Assembly (NCBI RefSeq): GCF_900156895.1
Contig: NZ_FTPD01000021.1
Coordinates: 1 to 64,000, forward strand
DNA from: Mesorhizobium prunaredense
Lineage (GTDB): Bacteria; Pseudomonadota; Alphaproteobacteria; Rhizobiales; Rhizobiaceae
Length of the DNA: 64,000 nt
Direction of reading: 5' to 3'
Made by a program: the position numbers and the translations under genes
Shown here: positions 45,419-54,496 of the stretch, piece by piece
Numbering within the stretch: position 1 is the first letter of the stretch
Layout: each line of letters opens with the position of its first letter
Notes under the pieces: generated by a model
The model's input: the letters and a program-made list of their open reading frames with translations, nothing else
Database searches by the model: none
Told to the model about the DNA's origin: nothing

Positions 45419-46786
45419 CTACGCCGCCAACCGCGTGGTCCTCGTTGGTAACCTCACGGCCCTCACACATGCCACCTTCTGTGCATCACTCGGTCCTCCT
45501 GAGTAGACCCCGAAGGTAATCGACTTGCGCCCCTCGACGTGCCCGACAACAGCCGCCACGGTTGTCTCAGGAATGCCCGCCTGTTCCGCCTGAGAGACGA
45601 ACCAGCGCCGGAACGAATGGAAGTTGACCAAGCTCCTACGCCTGCCGTCCCGCTTGTCGTCGACACCACACGCCACCCGGTAGCGCGTGAACCGCTTGGT
45701 CGTCACCGCTGCCGCGTCCCGCTCGTCGGCCAACTCATGGAACAGCCAGTCCCCCGGCTGCTTGCCCTTCGACCTTCCCGCGATCAGCTTGACCAGCCCC
45801 GAATGAATTGGAACCCGCCGCACACCGGCCTGTGTCTTCGCGTCCCGTAGGTCGAACCAGCCCCCGGCGCATTGCTCAACCCGTAGCGTCACGATCTCCT
45901 CCAGGCGCATTCCAGACAGCGCCGAGATCAACGCCGCGTCCTGTAGCTGGTGGTCGAACTGCCCCGGTTCCAGCGCCGTAACGCCGTCCAGATGCCGGCC
46001 ATACAGGACCGCATTCAATTCCTTCGTGGTGAATGCCCGTTCGACCTCGCCATTACTGGCAGAGCCCTTCTTGCGCCGCTGAGGCTGTAGCTGGCGGTCC
46101 CATGGGTTGCCACTCTGCTCGGTGTCTACGAGGCCCCGCCGCGCCAGATAGTCCCAATAGCCCCGCACCGCCGACAGATGCTTCTTAGCCGTCTTCGGGT
46201 GCATCTCTGCGATCTCCTCAGAGACGTACCGCCCCGCGTTCCTGCGGTCGATGTCGGCAAGCCTGAGGGCCTTCTCGGCGCACCACCGGGCAAACCGCTT
46301 GACCAGCCCCCGCCACTCAGCGGTGGTCTTGTCGGCAAGCTTGGCCTCCTTCAGGTACGCCTCAAGGTGCTGGTCGACGGGAACCTTCCCAGACACGGCA
46401 GCATCGAACAGCTTCCGTTCCTTGCCCCGGTAATGGTCACGCTCGTCCTCGGCGGCGCTCACAGCGTCGTGCAGCGCGTCCTCGTCGCCGGCCTCTTCAA
46501 GTACCTTGATCGCTTCCCGAACGATGGCCCCTCGGTAGGTCGCGCCGATCTGCTCGGCTGTCACCGCTTCCCCGGCCTTGATGGCCTTGAATAGGTCGAG
46601 GGCTGCCCGCTCTTTCGCGTCCCGCCTTTCCATGGCAATTCGCACGTCCCCGGTGTCGAGGCTTTCCACAATCGCCGTGCGTCCCTTGAACTCCTGCCGA
46701 ACCGCTTCCGGTATCGCCATCTTGAACCACCACGTCCGCCCCCTCAGCGAGAGGTGCCGCCGTGCCCGACCCTTGAAACCTGCCAT
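45419..46786 (-). CDS. Tyrosine-type site-specific integrase
   Basis: A 455-residue phage-type integrase. SAM-like N-terminal domain about 120-200 (QHLEAYLKEAKLADKTTAEWRGLVKRFARWCAEK), catalytic domain with Arg in LSGMRLEEIVTL, Lys in DAKTQAGVRRVPI, HxxR in FHSFRRWFV, His in VGHVEG and Tyr in FGVYSGG. It catalyses insertion at the tRNA-Ser 3' end. ATG 46786 is chosen; ATG 46801 adds 5 residues. TTAGACCA repeats overlap its start region. Confidence 0.95.
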   Translation of the reverse strand: MAGFKGRARRHLSLRGRTWWFKMAIPEAVRQEFKGRTAIVESLDTGDVRIAMERRDAKERAALDLFKAIKAGEAVTAEQIGATYRGAIVREAIKVLEEAGDEDALHDAVSAAEDERDHYRGKERKLFDAAVSGKVPVDQHLEAYLKEAKLADKTTAEWRGLVKRFARWCAEKALRLADIDRRNAGRYVSEEIAEMHPKTAKKHLSAVRGYWDYLARRGLVDTEQSGNPWDRQLQPQRRKKGSASNGEVERAFTTKELNAVLYGRHLDGVTALEPGQFDHQLQDAALISALSGMRLEEIVTLRVEQCAGGWFDLRDAKTQAGVRRVPIHSGLVKLIAGRSKGKQPGDWLFHELADERDAAAVTTKRFTRYRVACGVDDKRDGRRRSLVNFHSFRRWFVSQAEQAGIPETTVAAVVGHVEGRKSITFGVYSGGPSDAQKVACVRAVRLPTRTTRLAA

Positions 46787-46787
46787 G

Positions 46788-46810
46788 CTTAGACCATCCA
46801 TTTAGACCAA
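46788..46810 (+). repeat. Right pair of TTAGACCA repeats
   Basis: CTTAGACCA at 46788-46796 and TTTAGACCA at 46801-46809, 13 bases apart, as at the left end. They overlap the start of the integrase gene. Confidence 0.6.
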
Positions 46811-46872
46811 TTCCCGGTCCGGATTATCAAGCACAATCAACGATTTCAAGGGGATAAGGCCGTTTGGCGTCT

Positions 46873-46891
46873 AATCCCGCTCTCTCCGCCA
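46873..46891 (+). other. attR core
   Basis: AATCCCGCTCTCTCCGCCA, identical to the tRNA-Ser 3' end. The flanking bases differ from the tRNA, which places the crossover within this 19-mer. Confidence 0.9.
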
Positions 46892-47332
46892 GCTCGGCTA
46901 TTAGCTCATTGAAATAGCTGCAGTTTTATTGGAAGCGAGCGCCGAACCCCTCATTTCACCCCACATTTTCGATCCGATATAATTGGACGCCGCTGGATGT
47001 CGTCGCACAATGTGACGCTGGCCGGGAGCACCGAAAGTCTTTAATGGGGCCGGAAGCGATCTGACCGCTCTGAAGTCGACGGAGCGGGAAACCCGCCGTT
47101 CGTTCCGCTTCAACCGTTCGGCCGGATTCGACCCAAGTACTTGGTGCCAGCTGTAGGTCGGGCTAGCAGGCAATCTAGGAAACGAACATTCAGCCCGACG
47201 CCGCGCTCGGTAGCGGACTGACAGCCTGATGAAATTGTATGCCGGAACGGACGATCACGTGCGTCGGGTCAAATGGCAGCCCGCGATATCGAACGGTCCT
47301 TCAACAGCCAGACACGCGGAGAGTGCATCAAA
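46892..47332. other. Non-coding stretch between attR and the fusion gene
   Basis: About 440 bases. A minus-strand frame (46901-47173) has no family likeness. I find no inverted repeat that matches the other flank of the fusion gene. Confidence 0.4.
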
Positions 47333-50230
47333 TCATCCGTTTCCTCCCAAGCGGTCACTTAGCTTCTGGGCTGTTGTGTCGCTGACCCGAGCAACTCGTT
47401 CTCGGCGAAGTGATAGGATCGAGGATGGCAAAAAGCCCTTCGGATAGAGCTCAATGCGCGAGGGGCGTCGCCGGCGGTGCCTGCTCGCTGCAAAGGCATC
47501 CATATCGTGTTCTCGCGACAGCAAGAATTTTAGAAAGCTTAGGTCTCTCACACGGCAGGTTTGATAAATGCTCAGCAATACCAACTGCTCTGTAAGCCCT
47601 GCTTCTTTGACGCTTCGTCCGACATCCTCCCGATAATCGCTGATGCGTTTGATTGCGTTCTCGGCCAGATTGTTGTTCCACGACACACCGTCATGTTGCA
47701 GGAACGTGAACAGGCGGTCGCGATTATGGAGCAGACGTTCCTGCAGAGTTTTTGAGATATCGGATTCGTAGGTGTGCTCCGCAAGCGCATCGAAGAACGC
47801 CGCCACAGCCCTCCCGTGACGTCTTAGGTACGTGCGCTTGAGGCCATGCTCATCGACTGTGACGACGATTGATCGCAACAAGGCACCAAACGGCACCGTA
47901 ATCGACTGAAGCTCCTGATCGAACGGATTGTCGAGGATTGCGCGATTCATGTCGCGCATCAAGTGGATAAGACAGCGCTGGTGCAGACAAGGGAGCCCGT
48001 CGTAGGCTGCATAAAAATCGGTAACTATCACGCCCTTGAAGTCTTTGAGCATCTTCCGCAGGAAATTTCCCTCGCGCGAGCGTCGGAAAATGTAGATGGT
48101 AGCGGATTCACTTGCGAACACCCAGACGTAACCACTACCGTCCTTTAATTTCACCTCGGTCTCGTCAATATGTAACACAGGCCCTGTGATCAATTGCGTG
48201 AGAAGCATATTGAAGGTCTTGCGATAACGACGGACGAGCAAATGCCGGAAGGTTAGGAACTCCCACCAATTCACCCGGATGCCGAAGATCTCATAGAATA
48301 GCGCACCGAGAGACTTGACCCCGAGTCGATGCGTGATGTGCTGATAAGCGAACCAGCTCATGAAGTTGTGAAAGTGTCGCGCAAGACGCTCGTAGCGCTC
48401 GGGGGTAAAGCATCGTTCACAATTTGTGCAATGATAAGCGACCGCTCTGAACTCAATCACCTTCCGGCGGATCGCTCCCGGTGTGATGACGAGATCGAAG
48501 GCGCGCTTGCGCCTCGTCTGCAATCCCTTCGGCCGTTGCTTCGGGTCAATGGATGTAATGTGCTTGCTTTTGCAGAAGGGACAGCGTGTTGCCGTGATTT
48601 CCATTCGGTGTGTCGCCCGCAAGTCGCGGTTTTGCCACTTTCGGCGCTGTGTCTTGCCGCCTCGTGTTCTCCGCACTGGTTTCGTTCGAATGAATACGTG
48701 GCGTTTCTGGTAGTCGAAATAGGCCCGCTTGTTGATGAACGCGAAATCGGCATGCGTAAACTGTGACCAAGTCACGGTACGCGCCAGATTATCGAGTTGC
48801 GCCACGGTCGCCACGCGCGGCAATATACCAGATTTACTCTCAGTGCCGCCGGTCAGCGGCTCACTCAGAAAAGCACTGACTTTGCGTAGCGCTTCGCAAT
48901 CATCGAGATTGTACTCGATCAACTTGGTTTTCCACCACGCGTCGCCGGTCTTCTCCCATTTCTTGCGCCAGACGACGCTCTCAATGCCGGATGCGTCCGG
49001 CTCGGTCCAGCGACAGCCCAAGCAGCCCGCAACCTCCTTGAGACCGTTCGAATAAGTGGGAAAATAGAAATGCGGATAGATGACCGTGAGCACGTTCGTT
49101 AGTATAGCTAAAACAGCGTCAATGCTCCTTTTGCGTCGGGCTTGGCGCCGCATGCGCGCGATAAAGCTACTTTCGTAGTTGCCGTAACAGTAGATGCGCG
49201 GAGCGTCATAACGCCCAACGATAGTGAGAAACCGGGCGAATATTTCGGCTTCGCCTTTCCGGTCATCGGACCATAACGAGTGGCGTTCAACGCGTTCGCC
49301 ATCGCAAATAACGAGCCCAATCAGATAAGTGAAGCCCTCTTCGGGAACACCCTCGATATCCAGGTAGATCCGCACGGACGCGGCCGGAAGTTTCGGTGCA
49401 CCGAGCACATAGATCGTTTGGTCGCGAATGGCCAGTGCATGCAACGCGTGGTCGCGCAATCTGAGCGGGGCATCGGCCCGCTTGCCTCGGCGACGGGGTC
49501 GAAAGGTATGTGCTAGCTGGGTGAGCGTGAGTACGCACTTACGAGCGTATCGCTTGATTGTCTTTTCGCCGACACCACGCAGGAGGCTCAGATTGTCTTC
49601 CCTGATGGCCTGATCACGGCAGCGGTCCCGGAACTCACAGATGTGGCAATGGTCATTCAACAGCAGCTTCGGCGGGCCTTCCGCCCGTTGCAAGCGTTCG
49701 GCGTCTCGGAGGAGGTTTTCTGCAGTCGTCAGCGTCGATCCGAAACGAATGCCCGTCTTCTTGCCGTCGCGCCCAATATAGACAGCCCCGCCACTAGGAA
49801 ACGCCCCCTGAACCCGCGCCAGAAGAACGGCGCGCGCGGCAAGCTGTTGGCGATCGGAAGCGCGAACCCGTCCCGCCGCGCAAAACATCACCGGTTGATA
49901 TTGGAAGTCTCCGAGCGTTGAGTGCCCATTGGTCTTGCGAAGTCCATCGAAGACGACTTCATGGCGATCATCGTCCAAACGAGCGCAAAGAATAAACGCA
50001 GCTCCTTTTCGAAGATTGGTCAAGCACAAATTGAGTTCAGTCGCGACCTCGGTTTCTTTATATTCGCGCCGGATCTTTTCAATTGCATTGCGCTGTGCGT
50101 CGGCGCGTTGCTCAATCAGCAACTTCTCATAGCCGCATTTGACGCCTTCCTCACCGCGCAATCGAAAATATGCCTTCAACCTGCAGTGCTGCAGCGCATT
50201 AATAACATCGTCGGTGATCTTGCAGGCCAT
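47333..50230 (-). CDS. TM0106/RecB-like and DEDD-exonuclease protein fused to an IS66-like DDE transposase
   Basis: One open frame of 965 residues. Residues 1-210 resemble TM0106/RecB-type nucleases, ending in a Cys cluster (HCHICEFRDRC, 194-204), followed by a helix-hairpin-helix (LLRGVGEKTIKRYARK). Residues 285-450 look like an RNase H-fold exonuclease: RIYLDIEGVPEEGF (D291, E293), YCYGNYESSF and LIEYNLDDCEAL. Two CxxC zinc pairs follow (550/553, 601/604). Residues 620-910 match IS66-type transposases: VLHIDETEVK (D689), VTDFYAAYD (D738) and WNNNLAENAIKR (E857). No stop or frameshift is seen. The canonical ExK of PD-(D/E)XK nucleases is not evident. ATG 50230 is the best start. Domain calls are from motif reading alone. 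Confidence 0.85.
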   Translation of the reverse strand: MACKITDDVINALQHCRLKAYFRLRGEEGVKCGYEKLLIEQRADAQRNAIEKIRREYKETEVATELNLCLTNLRKGAAFILCARLDDDRHEVVFDGLRKTNGHSTLGDFQYQPVMFCAAGRVRASDRQQLAARAVLLARVQGAFPSGGAVYIGRDGKKTGIRFGSTLTTAENLLRDAERLQRAEGPPKLLLNDHCHICEFRDRCRDQAIREDNLSLLRGVGEKTIKRYARKCVLTLTQLAHTFRPRRRGKRADAPLRLRDHALHALAIRDQTIYVLGAPKLPAASVRIYLDIEGVPEEGFTYLIGLVICDGERVERHSLWSDDRKGEAEIFARFLTIVGRYDAPRIYCYGNYESSFIARMRRQARRKRSIDAVLAILTNVLTVIYPHFYFPTYSNGLKEVAGCLGCRWTEPDASGIESVVWRKKWEKTGDAWWKTKLIEYNLDDCEALRKVSAFLSEPLTGGTESKSGILPRVATVAQLDNLARTVTWSQFTHADFAFINKRAYFDYQKRHVFIRTKPVRRTRGGKTQRRKWQNRDLRATHRMEITATRCPFCKSKHITSIDPKQRPKGLQTRRKRAFDLVITPGAIRRKVIEFRAVAYHCTNCERCFTPERYERLARHFHNFMSWFAYQHITHRLGVKSLGALFYEIFGIRVNWWEFLTFRHLLVRRYRKTFNMLLTQLITGPVLHIDETEVKLKDGSGYVWVFASESATIYIFRRSREGNFLRKMLKDFKGVIVTDFYAAYDGLPCLHQRCLIHLMRDMNRAILDNPFDQELQSITVPFGALLRSIVVTVDEHGLKRTYLRRHGRAVAAFFDALAEHTYESDISKTLQERLLHNRDRLFTFLQHDGVSWNNNLAENAIKRISDYREDVGRSVKEAGLTEQLVLLSIYQTCRVRDLSFLKFLLSREHDMDAFAASRHRRRRPSRIELYPKGFLPSSILSLRRERVARVSDTTAQKLSDRLGGNG

Positions 50231-50778
50231 CGCGTGACTCCTTGACCAGAGGTGCGTAAGCGCGGACGTCATGCTGATCACATCATGAACAACCGACGAC
50301 CTGTCGGTGCAGCGCCGACAAAGACTGGCTAGACCATCAACCGCGACGACATGGATGTGGTTGCGTCTTTCCGCAAGCACCTGATGGAAACTGCGAAGCT
50401 ATGGCGCGGGTTACCTCAGGGGCATCGGCAGTGGGGCGGGACGCGTCGGCGCCACGATCGTTCTGACCGCCCTGTGGCCAGCTCACGGCGCCAAAATCCG
50501 GCCTGAGAATGCTCGTGGTTCTTGCACCGCCTGCAGCAATCGCCGCCAGAGCAACGTCGCCGGCGCCTATGTCCGCTTTTGAGAAAAGAATTGTTCGTCT
50601 GAGTGACAAAATTGCGGCGCAAAGCTGTCATTCGTGGCCGACCGCTTTGATCTGCGGACTTGTCGATTGGTTGCACTGGCGCTTCCGTCGGACGAAGATT
50701 GACCGGCGGGATGATGTCATCCGAGTCCTGCAGGGCGAGCTAACCAGCGGACCGGGCCCACTGGAGTAGATAGCGAAA
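50231..50778. other. Stretch between the fusion gene and cfa
   Basis: About 550 bases. It contains a hairpin GTCGG/CCGAC near 50304-50320 and a weak plus-strand reading frame (listed separately). No terminal inverted repeat for the fusion gene was found. Confidence 0.4.
50569..50769 (+). CDS. Doubtful small protein
   Basis: A 66-residue frame from ATG 50569 (SAFEKRIVRLSDKIAAQSCHSWP...FRRTKIDRRDDVIRVLQGEL). Composition is protein-like but no family is recognised and no strong ribosome site precedes it. It may be a gene remnant. Confidence 0.25.
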   Translation: MSAFEKRIVRLSDKIAAQSCHSWPTALICGLVDWLHWRFRRTKIDRRDDVIRVLQGELTSGPGPLE

Positions 50779-52014
50779 CTACGCACTCGTCTGCATCGAG
50801 CTCAGTAGGCGTCGCTCTTCTTCGACAATATAATCGCGGATGACTGGGACATCGTCACGGCGAGTCGAGATCAGTATCTGGAAGACAAAATTTGAACCGT
50901 TTAGGAAGCCGAGTTCGGCCGACGCCAGATAGAAATCCCACATACGGCAGAAGCGTTCGCCCATCATGGCGACTGCCTCCTCGCGCCTGGCCTCATAACC
51001 GAGACGCCAATCGTGGATCGTCCAGTAATAGTGCAGCCGCAAATTTTCGCAGTCGGCGCACCAGATCCCCGTGCGCTCCAACGAGGCAAACACCTCTGAC
51101 AAAGCCGGCACATACCCACCTGGAAAGATATACTTGCGGATGAACGGCGCCGTCGTACCAGGCGGTGACATGCGTCCGATCGCATGAACCAATGCGAAGC
51201 CGCCCTCCTTCAACAATCTACCAATGATCGTGAAATAGCTGTCGAAATGAACGACGCCTACGTGCTCCATCATTCCGATCGAGACAACACGGTCGAACTG
51301 TCCGCTGACCTCGCGATAGTCGACCTCGCGAAAATCGATCTGATGAGCGACCCCGGCCTCGATCGCTCGAAGCCGAGACGCCGCCAATTGCTCCGTCGAA
51401 ACGTTGATCGCCGTGACCTTCACGTCGCAATACTTGGCGAGATAGATGGCGAGAGCGCCCCAGCCTGAGCCGATTTCCATCACATGCATGCCCGGCTCTA
51501 GCTTGAGCTTCGCGGCAATGTGGCGATGCTTGTCCATCTGCGCTTGCTGCAGACTGTTGTCCGGTGCCGTGTAATAGGCGCACGAATAGGTCATTGTCTC
51601 GTCGAGCCATAGCTCATAAAATTTCGTCGGGATGTCGTAGTGATGCTGAACGTTTTTGGCGGCGAGACCGAGCTTGTTGTTCTGCTGGCGCCGGCGCAAC
51701 GCACGCCAGACTTTCCGCAACGCCTTCTGAACAGGGTGGGCTGCCAACCCAGTGCGGTTGACGGAAAAAAGTGACAAGAGGTCAAGTGCTTTGCCACCGT
51801 TCTCGATCACCAAGCGGCCATCCATGTAGGCTTCGGCCGCCTTCAGTTCCGGATTGAAGAAGATCTCGCGTTCGACCGCTTTGTCGGTTAGGCGGATCGT
51901 CACGTCGGGCCCATCCTGTCCACTGCCGAAGGCTTGCCTGAAACCGTCCTCGAATATGACAGTCAGGCGCCCGTTTTTTACAAAACGGGAGAGCAGATTT
52001 GGCAGCAGACGCAT
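50779..52014 (-). CDS. cfa: Cyclopropane-fatty-acyl-phospholipid synthase
   Basis: A 411-residue SAM-dependent enzyme that adds methylene to double bonds of membrane lipids. Motifs: NVQHHYDIPTKFYELWLDETMTYSCAYY, the SAM site VMEIGSGWGALAIYLA, VSIGMMEHVG and FIRKYIFPGGYVPALSEV. ATG 52014 follows GAGGAG at some distance; the frame runs open upstream to 52530 without family likeness. It is probably linked to stress or stationary phase. Confidence 0.93.
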   Translation of the reverse strand: MRLLPNLLSRFVKNGRLTVIFEDGFRQAFGSGQDGPDVTIRLTDKAVEREIFFNPELKAAEAYMDGRLVIENGGKALDLLSLFSVNRTGLAAHPVQKALRKVWRALRRRQQNNKLGLAAKNVQHHYDIPTKFYELWLDETMTYSCAYYTAPDNSLQQAQMDKHRHIAAKLKLEPGMHVMEIGSGWGALAIYLAKYCDVKVTAINVSTEQLAASRLRAIEAGVAHQIDFREVDYREVSGQFDRVVSIGMMEHVGVVHFDSYFTIIGRLLKEGGFALVHAIGRMSPPGTTAPFIRKYIFPGGYVPALSEVFASLERTGIWCADCENLRLHYYWTIHDWRLGYEARREEAVAMMGERFCRMWDFYLASAELGFLNGSNFVFQILISTRRDDVPVIRDYIVEEERRLLSSMQTSA

Positions 52015-52918
52015 TGTGGCTCGTTTTCTCCTCACTTGCCCCGTAAGTATGACTACCCGGTGTCGGTACATCAATACCGATCTGGGGGCGGAGAGGGATC
52101 GGACTTCAGAAGTCTCCTCCCAATGCCGAGGTCGGGCACGGCTCAAATCAGGTGCTTCAGCCGGGAAGGGAGCAAGGTCGGGTCTACTTCGAGGAAGATT
52201 ACTGGTGAAAATCCGGCAACGTAATCTTGTGTCCATTCCGGTCGAATTCCGAAGCAAAGCTGTAAGACCTCGAGAACTCGAAGCTGACCTTGTCGTAGAG
52301 GCCGGGTTTGTTGGAATAATCCTGCAACTTTTTAAACAGGATTTTCTGCTCGAAAGGCCAAGCCAATCCATCGGCCACGCTACGCACCTCGCCGCAACCG
52401 GAAGATGGGCGTGATCGATCGATCTGTGGCGCGCGAAACTCCGAGGGATCCATTGGCCAACGGAAACCGCTGGCATGACTGGAACGGGCGTCGCGAACCC
52501 CACCTTGGCCAGCGGCCGCAAGGACCGCATTCAAAGGCCGGACATATGGACGCAAGCGATCGAAAACACCCCAGAACGACCGTTGCAGGTGGGGCGCCGT
52601 CCACATATGGATCCCAGGGTCTCCGCGACGTCGCTTCGCTCCTGCTCCGCCCTGGGATGACGAAGACGTGGTGGCCTGTGGCCAGCGTCAGAGATGGAAT
52701 TGCGGTGACAGCGCACGTTTTGCCATGTTTGCTCGGCTGTCGCCTTGCGTAAATTGAACGCATGGCTCGACTTGCAATGCGGTGCCGCCGATGTCGGCAT
52801 TTGTGCGTCCGATGGGCAGCGAAGCACTTTTGGAGTGGATTGCCGAACACCGGAAAAGCCGCGACATGGGGATACGCGGCAGGCAGGGAAAAGAAAAAGG
52901 TGAAAATGTCACCGTAAT
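52015..52918. other. Repeat-rich non-coding stretch
   Basis: About 900 bases. It contains a palindromic repeat (52611-52658) and a 225-base element with inverted ends (52696-52920). Minus frame 52199-52606 is open but unlike any family I know; its C-terminal half (LQDYSNKPGLYDKVSFEFSR) could be a gene remnant. Confidence 0.5.
52611..52658. repeat. REP-like palindrome
   Basis: ATCCCAGGG at 52611 pairs with CCCTGGGAT ending 52658, around a GC-rich centre. This sequence type is widespread between rhizobial genes. Confidence 0.7.
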
Positions 52919-52920
52919 TC
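52696..52920. mobile_element. 225-base mini-element with inverted ends
   Basis: Begins GGAATTGCGGTGACA (52696) and ends TGTCACCGTAATTC (52907-52920), near-perfect inverted repeats. The first 104 bases are also found at 53922-54027. Similar GGTGACAG ends accompany IS200/RAYT-type transposase genes. No intact transposase remains. Confidence 0.55.
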
Positions 52921-53677
52921 ATGAGGGATAATGAAGTATACCGTTAAGAGAGTCGGCTATGGCATCGATTACTCCAAGCGATTTTGCTTCCGAATAGCCG
53001 AGAAAACCCATCTCGTCATCGGGGGCTTGCATTATATATAGCAGCAGCTTCGGGTCTATATTCATCTCTACGAGATGGCGGGAAAGTGCAGCTGCACTTT
53101 CTTTGAAAACTGTAAGGTAGAGCAGAACCTCTTCACGGGTATAGCTTAGCTTTTGCTCGACCGCCGGACGAATCTGGTGGAGGCCAATATTGGATAGTAA
53201 ACGCGAAAACCGCACTTTACCGCCCAAAAGCATGAGGCCGCAAGCCGAGTTGCATGAAGATGGGTCGAGCGCCCCGTCTGTCTCGAAGGTGACAGACGGC
53301 CGCGCCACGGCGGTCATGGCGCCATTTATCCTTAGCTGCCGCGAGACGGAAAAGGCTGGGTTGACCAGGCCGCCGGGAGAATCGAGAAGCAGGATCAATT
53401 GCGGTCCAGTGCCCGTTCTCGCCTTTGCGCGTGACCACTCGCTGGTCTTCTCCAGCCTGTCGAGCGCCTCTTGGAAACGTTCGATCGTCGTGTCGGCAAC
53501 CTCGCCGCTGGCAAAGACCACAACACACGCACTGCAGGGGGGGTGATCGAAGACTTTGAAAGTCATCGGCTTATCGTTTGCGTGTTTCAGGTCTTCGGCC
53601 GCCGCGGGCAGAACCCCGATGGCCAGGATCGTGATTGCAATAACCGTGGACGTGCAACGGCGATAGAATGAGCCCAA
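52919..53677 (-). CDS. Secreted ClpP/crotonase-like protein (COG3904 type)
   Basis: A 252-residue protein with a signal peptide (STVIAITILAIGVLPAAAEDL). The body has the ClpP-like pattern: FASGEVADTTIERFQEAL, LLLDSPGGLVNPAFSVSRQLR, a candidate nucleophile Ser in SSCNSACGLMLLGG and His in IGLHQIRP. It would act in the periplasm; the reaction is unknown. It is bracketed by two copies of a dispersed repeat, and its stop overlaps the end of the mini-element. Confidence 0.85.
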   Translation of the reverse strand: MGSFYRRCTSTVIAITILAIGVLPAAAEDLKHANDKPMTFKVFDHPPCSACVVVFASGEVADTTIERFQEALDRLEKTSEWSRAKARTGTGPQLILLLDSPGGLVNPAFSVSRQLRINGAMTAVARPSVTFETDGALDPSSCNSACGLMLLGGKVRFSRLLSNIGLHQIRPAVEQKLSYTREEVLLYLTVFKESAAALSRHLVEMNIDPKLLLYIMQAPDDEMGFLGYSEAKSLGVIDAIADSLNGILHYPS

Positions 53678-54070
53678 AATCTTCCCCCTGATGTGCGGTA
53701 GCCTATTTCAACTATTTCGGAAAAGGAACCTAGCTGATCGTCGTAGCGTTCGACCGAGGTGATCAAGGCGAACTGGTCACGGCTTACTGTCGAAAATAAC
53801 GCCAATCAAACCTTGCGGCCCACAAAACTGGTTCGCATGGCGATTGAACAGAAGTGCCCCGCCGGCGTGCTGCCGAGCGAAGAAGCCGTCTTGCTGCTCT
53901 ACTTCCCGAACCCGTCCACGAGGAATTACGGTGACAGTGCACTTTTTGCCCCATCTTTGCTCGGCTGTCGCTGCGACTAAATTGAACGCATGGCTCAACT
54001 TGAATCGCGTCGCCGCCGCTGTCGGCAGTAGGGACCAGTCCCTTCCAGATGGTCGGCACCGCTGAGAGGA
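53678..54070. other. Non-coding stretch with second dispersed-repeat copy
   Basis: About 390 bases with no supported gene. It contains the repeat copy at 53922-54027. Confidence 0.5.
53922..54027 (+). repeat. Dispersed repeat, copy 2
   Basis: A 106-base sequence matching 52696-52799 over nearly its full length, starting GGAATTACGGTGACAGTGCA. It lacks the inverted right end found in the first copy. The two are in the same orientation, 1.2 kb apart. Confidence 0.8.
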
Positions 54071-54496
54071 TCAATCCGTCGAGATCGAACACTGAACTAC
54101 TTGACCCGTTGCTTTGTCACGAACCCTTTTCGAAAACACGCGATGAAGGCCGATTGCGCGTGATTTAGCTTCACTGCTCGCAACGTAATCGGGAGTGCCG
54201 ACATGCATTACCCAGCGAATGTCTCTGGGGGCGGCAGGTTTCCACGTAACTTTTGATCCATAGGCCGCTTTGCCCGGGGCTGTGCTATCGAACCGGCAGT
54301 CGATCGCTACGGGCATCATGCCTTTCTTAAACATTGCTTCGGTAACCCCGTCAAAATATCCCTTCCTAAGCCATCCATGCGCACCGCTAGTTGAGCCTGT
54401 AGTGCACCCTGCCAGAGATATGCTCGATATCAAAAGCCCGATGGCCAATGCGCTGCCTACGGATGACCGCCGATTGCCTTCCTGATTCTGTTTCAT
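54071..54496 (-). CDS. Hypothetical lipoprotein
   Basis: A 141-residue protein with a lipobox (LAIGLLISSISLAGC, Cys about 31). The mature part has YFDGVTEAMFKKGMMPVAIDCRFD and SKVTWKPAAPRDIRWVMHVG. No family recognised. ATG 54496 follows GGGCGGG; the longer frame to 54685 is not supported. Confidence 0.75.
   Translation of the reverse strand: MKQNQEGNRRSSVGSALAIGLLISSISLAGCTTGSTSGAHGWLRKGYFDGVTEAMFKKGMMPVAIDCRFDSTAPGKAAYGSKVTWKPAAPRDIRWVMHVGTPDYVASSEAKSRAIGLHRVFSKRVRDKATGQVVQCSISTD

Larger units (their letters stand above)
39085..46891. mobile_element. 7.8 kb integrative element in tRNA-Ser(GGA)
   Basis: Bounded by a 19-bp direct repeat derived from the tRNA 3' end, with a tyrosine integrase next to the right end, a serine resolvase, an HTH protein by iteron-like repeats, a block of five small unknown genes and a TIR/SEFIR protein. 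No capsid, terminase, or conjugation gene is recognised. It may be a phage satellite, an integrated small plasmid, or a defence-carrying island. Confidence 0.9.

Noticed and set aside
46901..47173. A 90-codon minus-strand frame beside attR
   Set aside because: No recognisable motif and no ribosome site; treated as non-coding.
50255..50261. GTAAGCG, the typical IS66 end, upstream of the fusion gene
   Set aside because: No matching inverted CGCTTAC was found on the other side of the gene, so one heptamer is not evidence of a boundary.
52199..52606. A 135-codon minus-strand frame
   Set aside because: No family likeness, overlaps a region of repeats; perhaps a gene remnant but not supportable as a gene.
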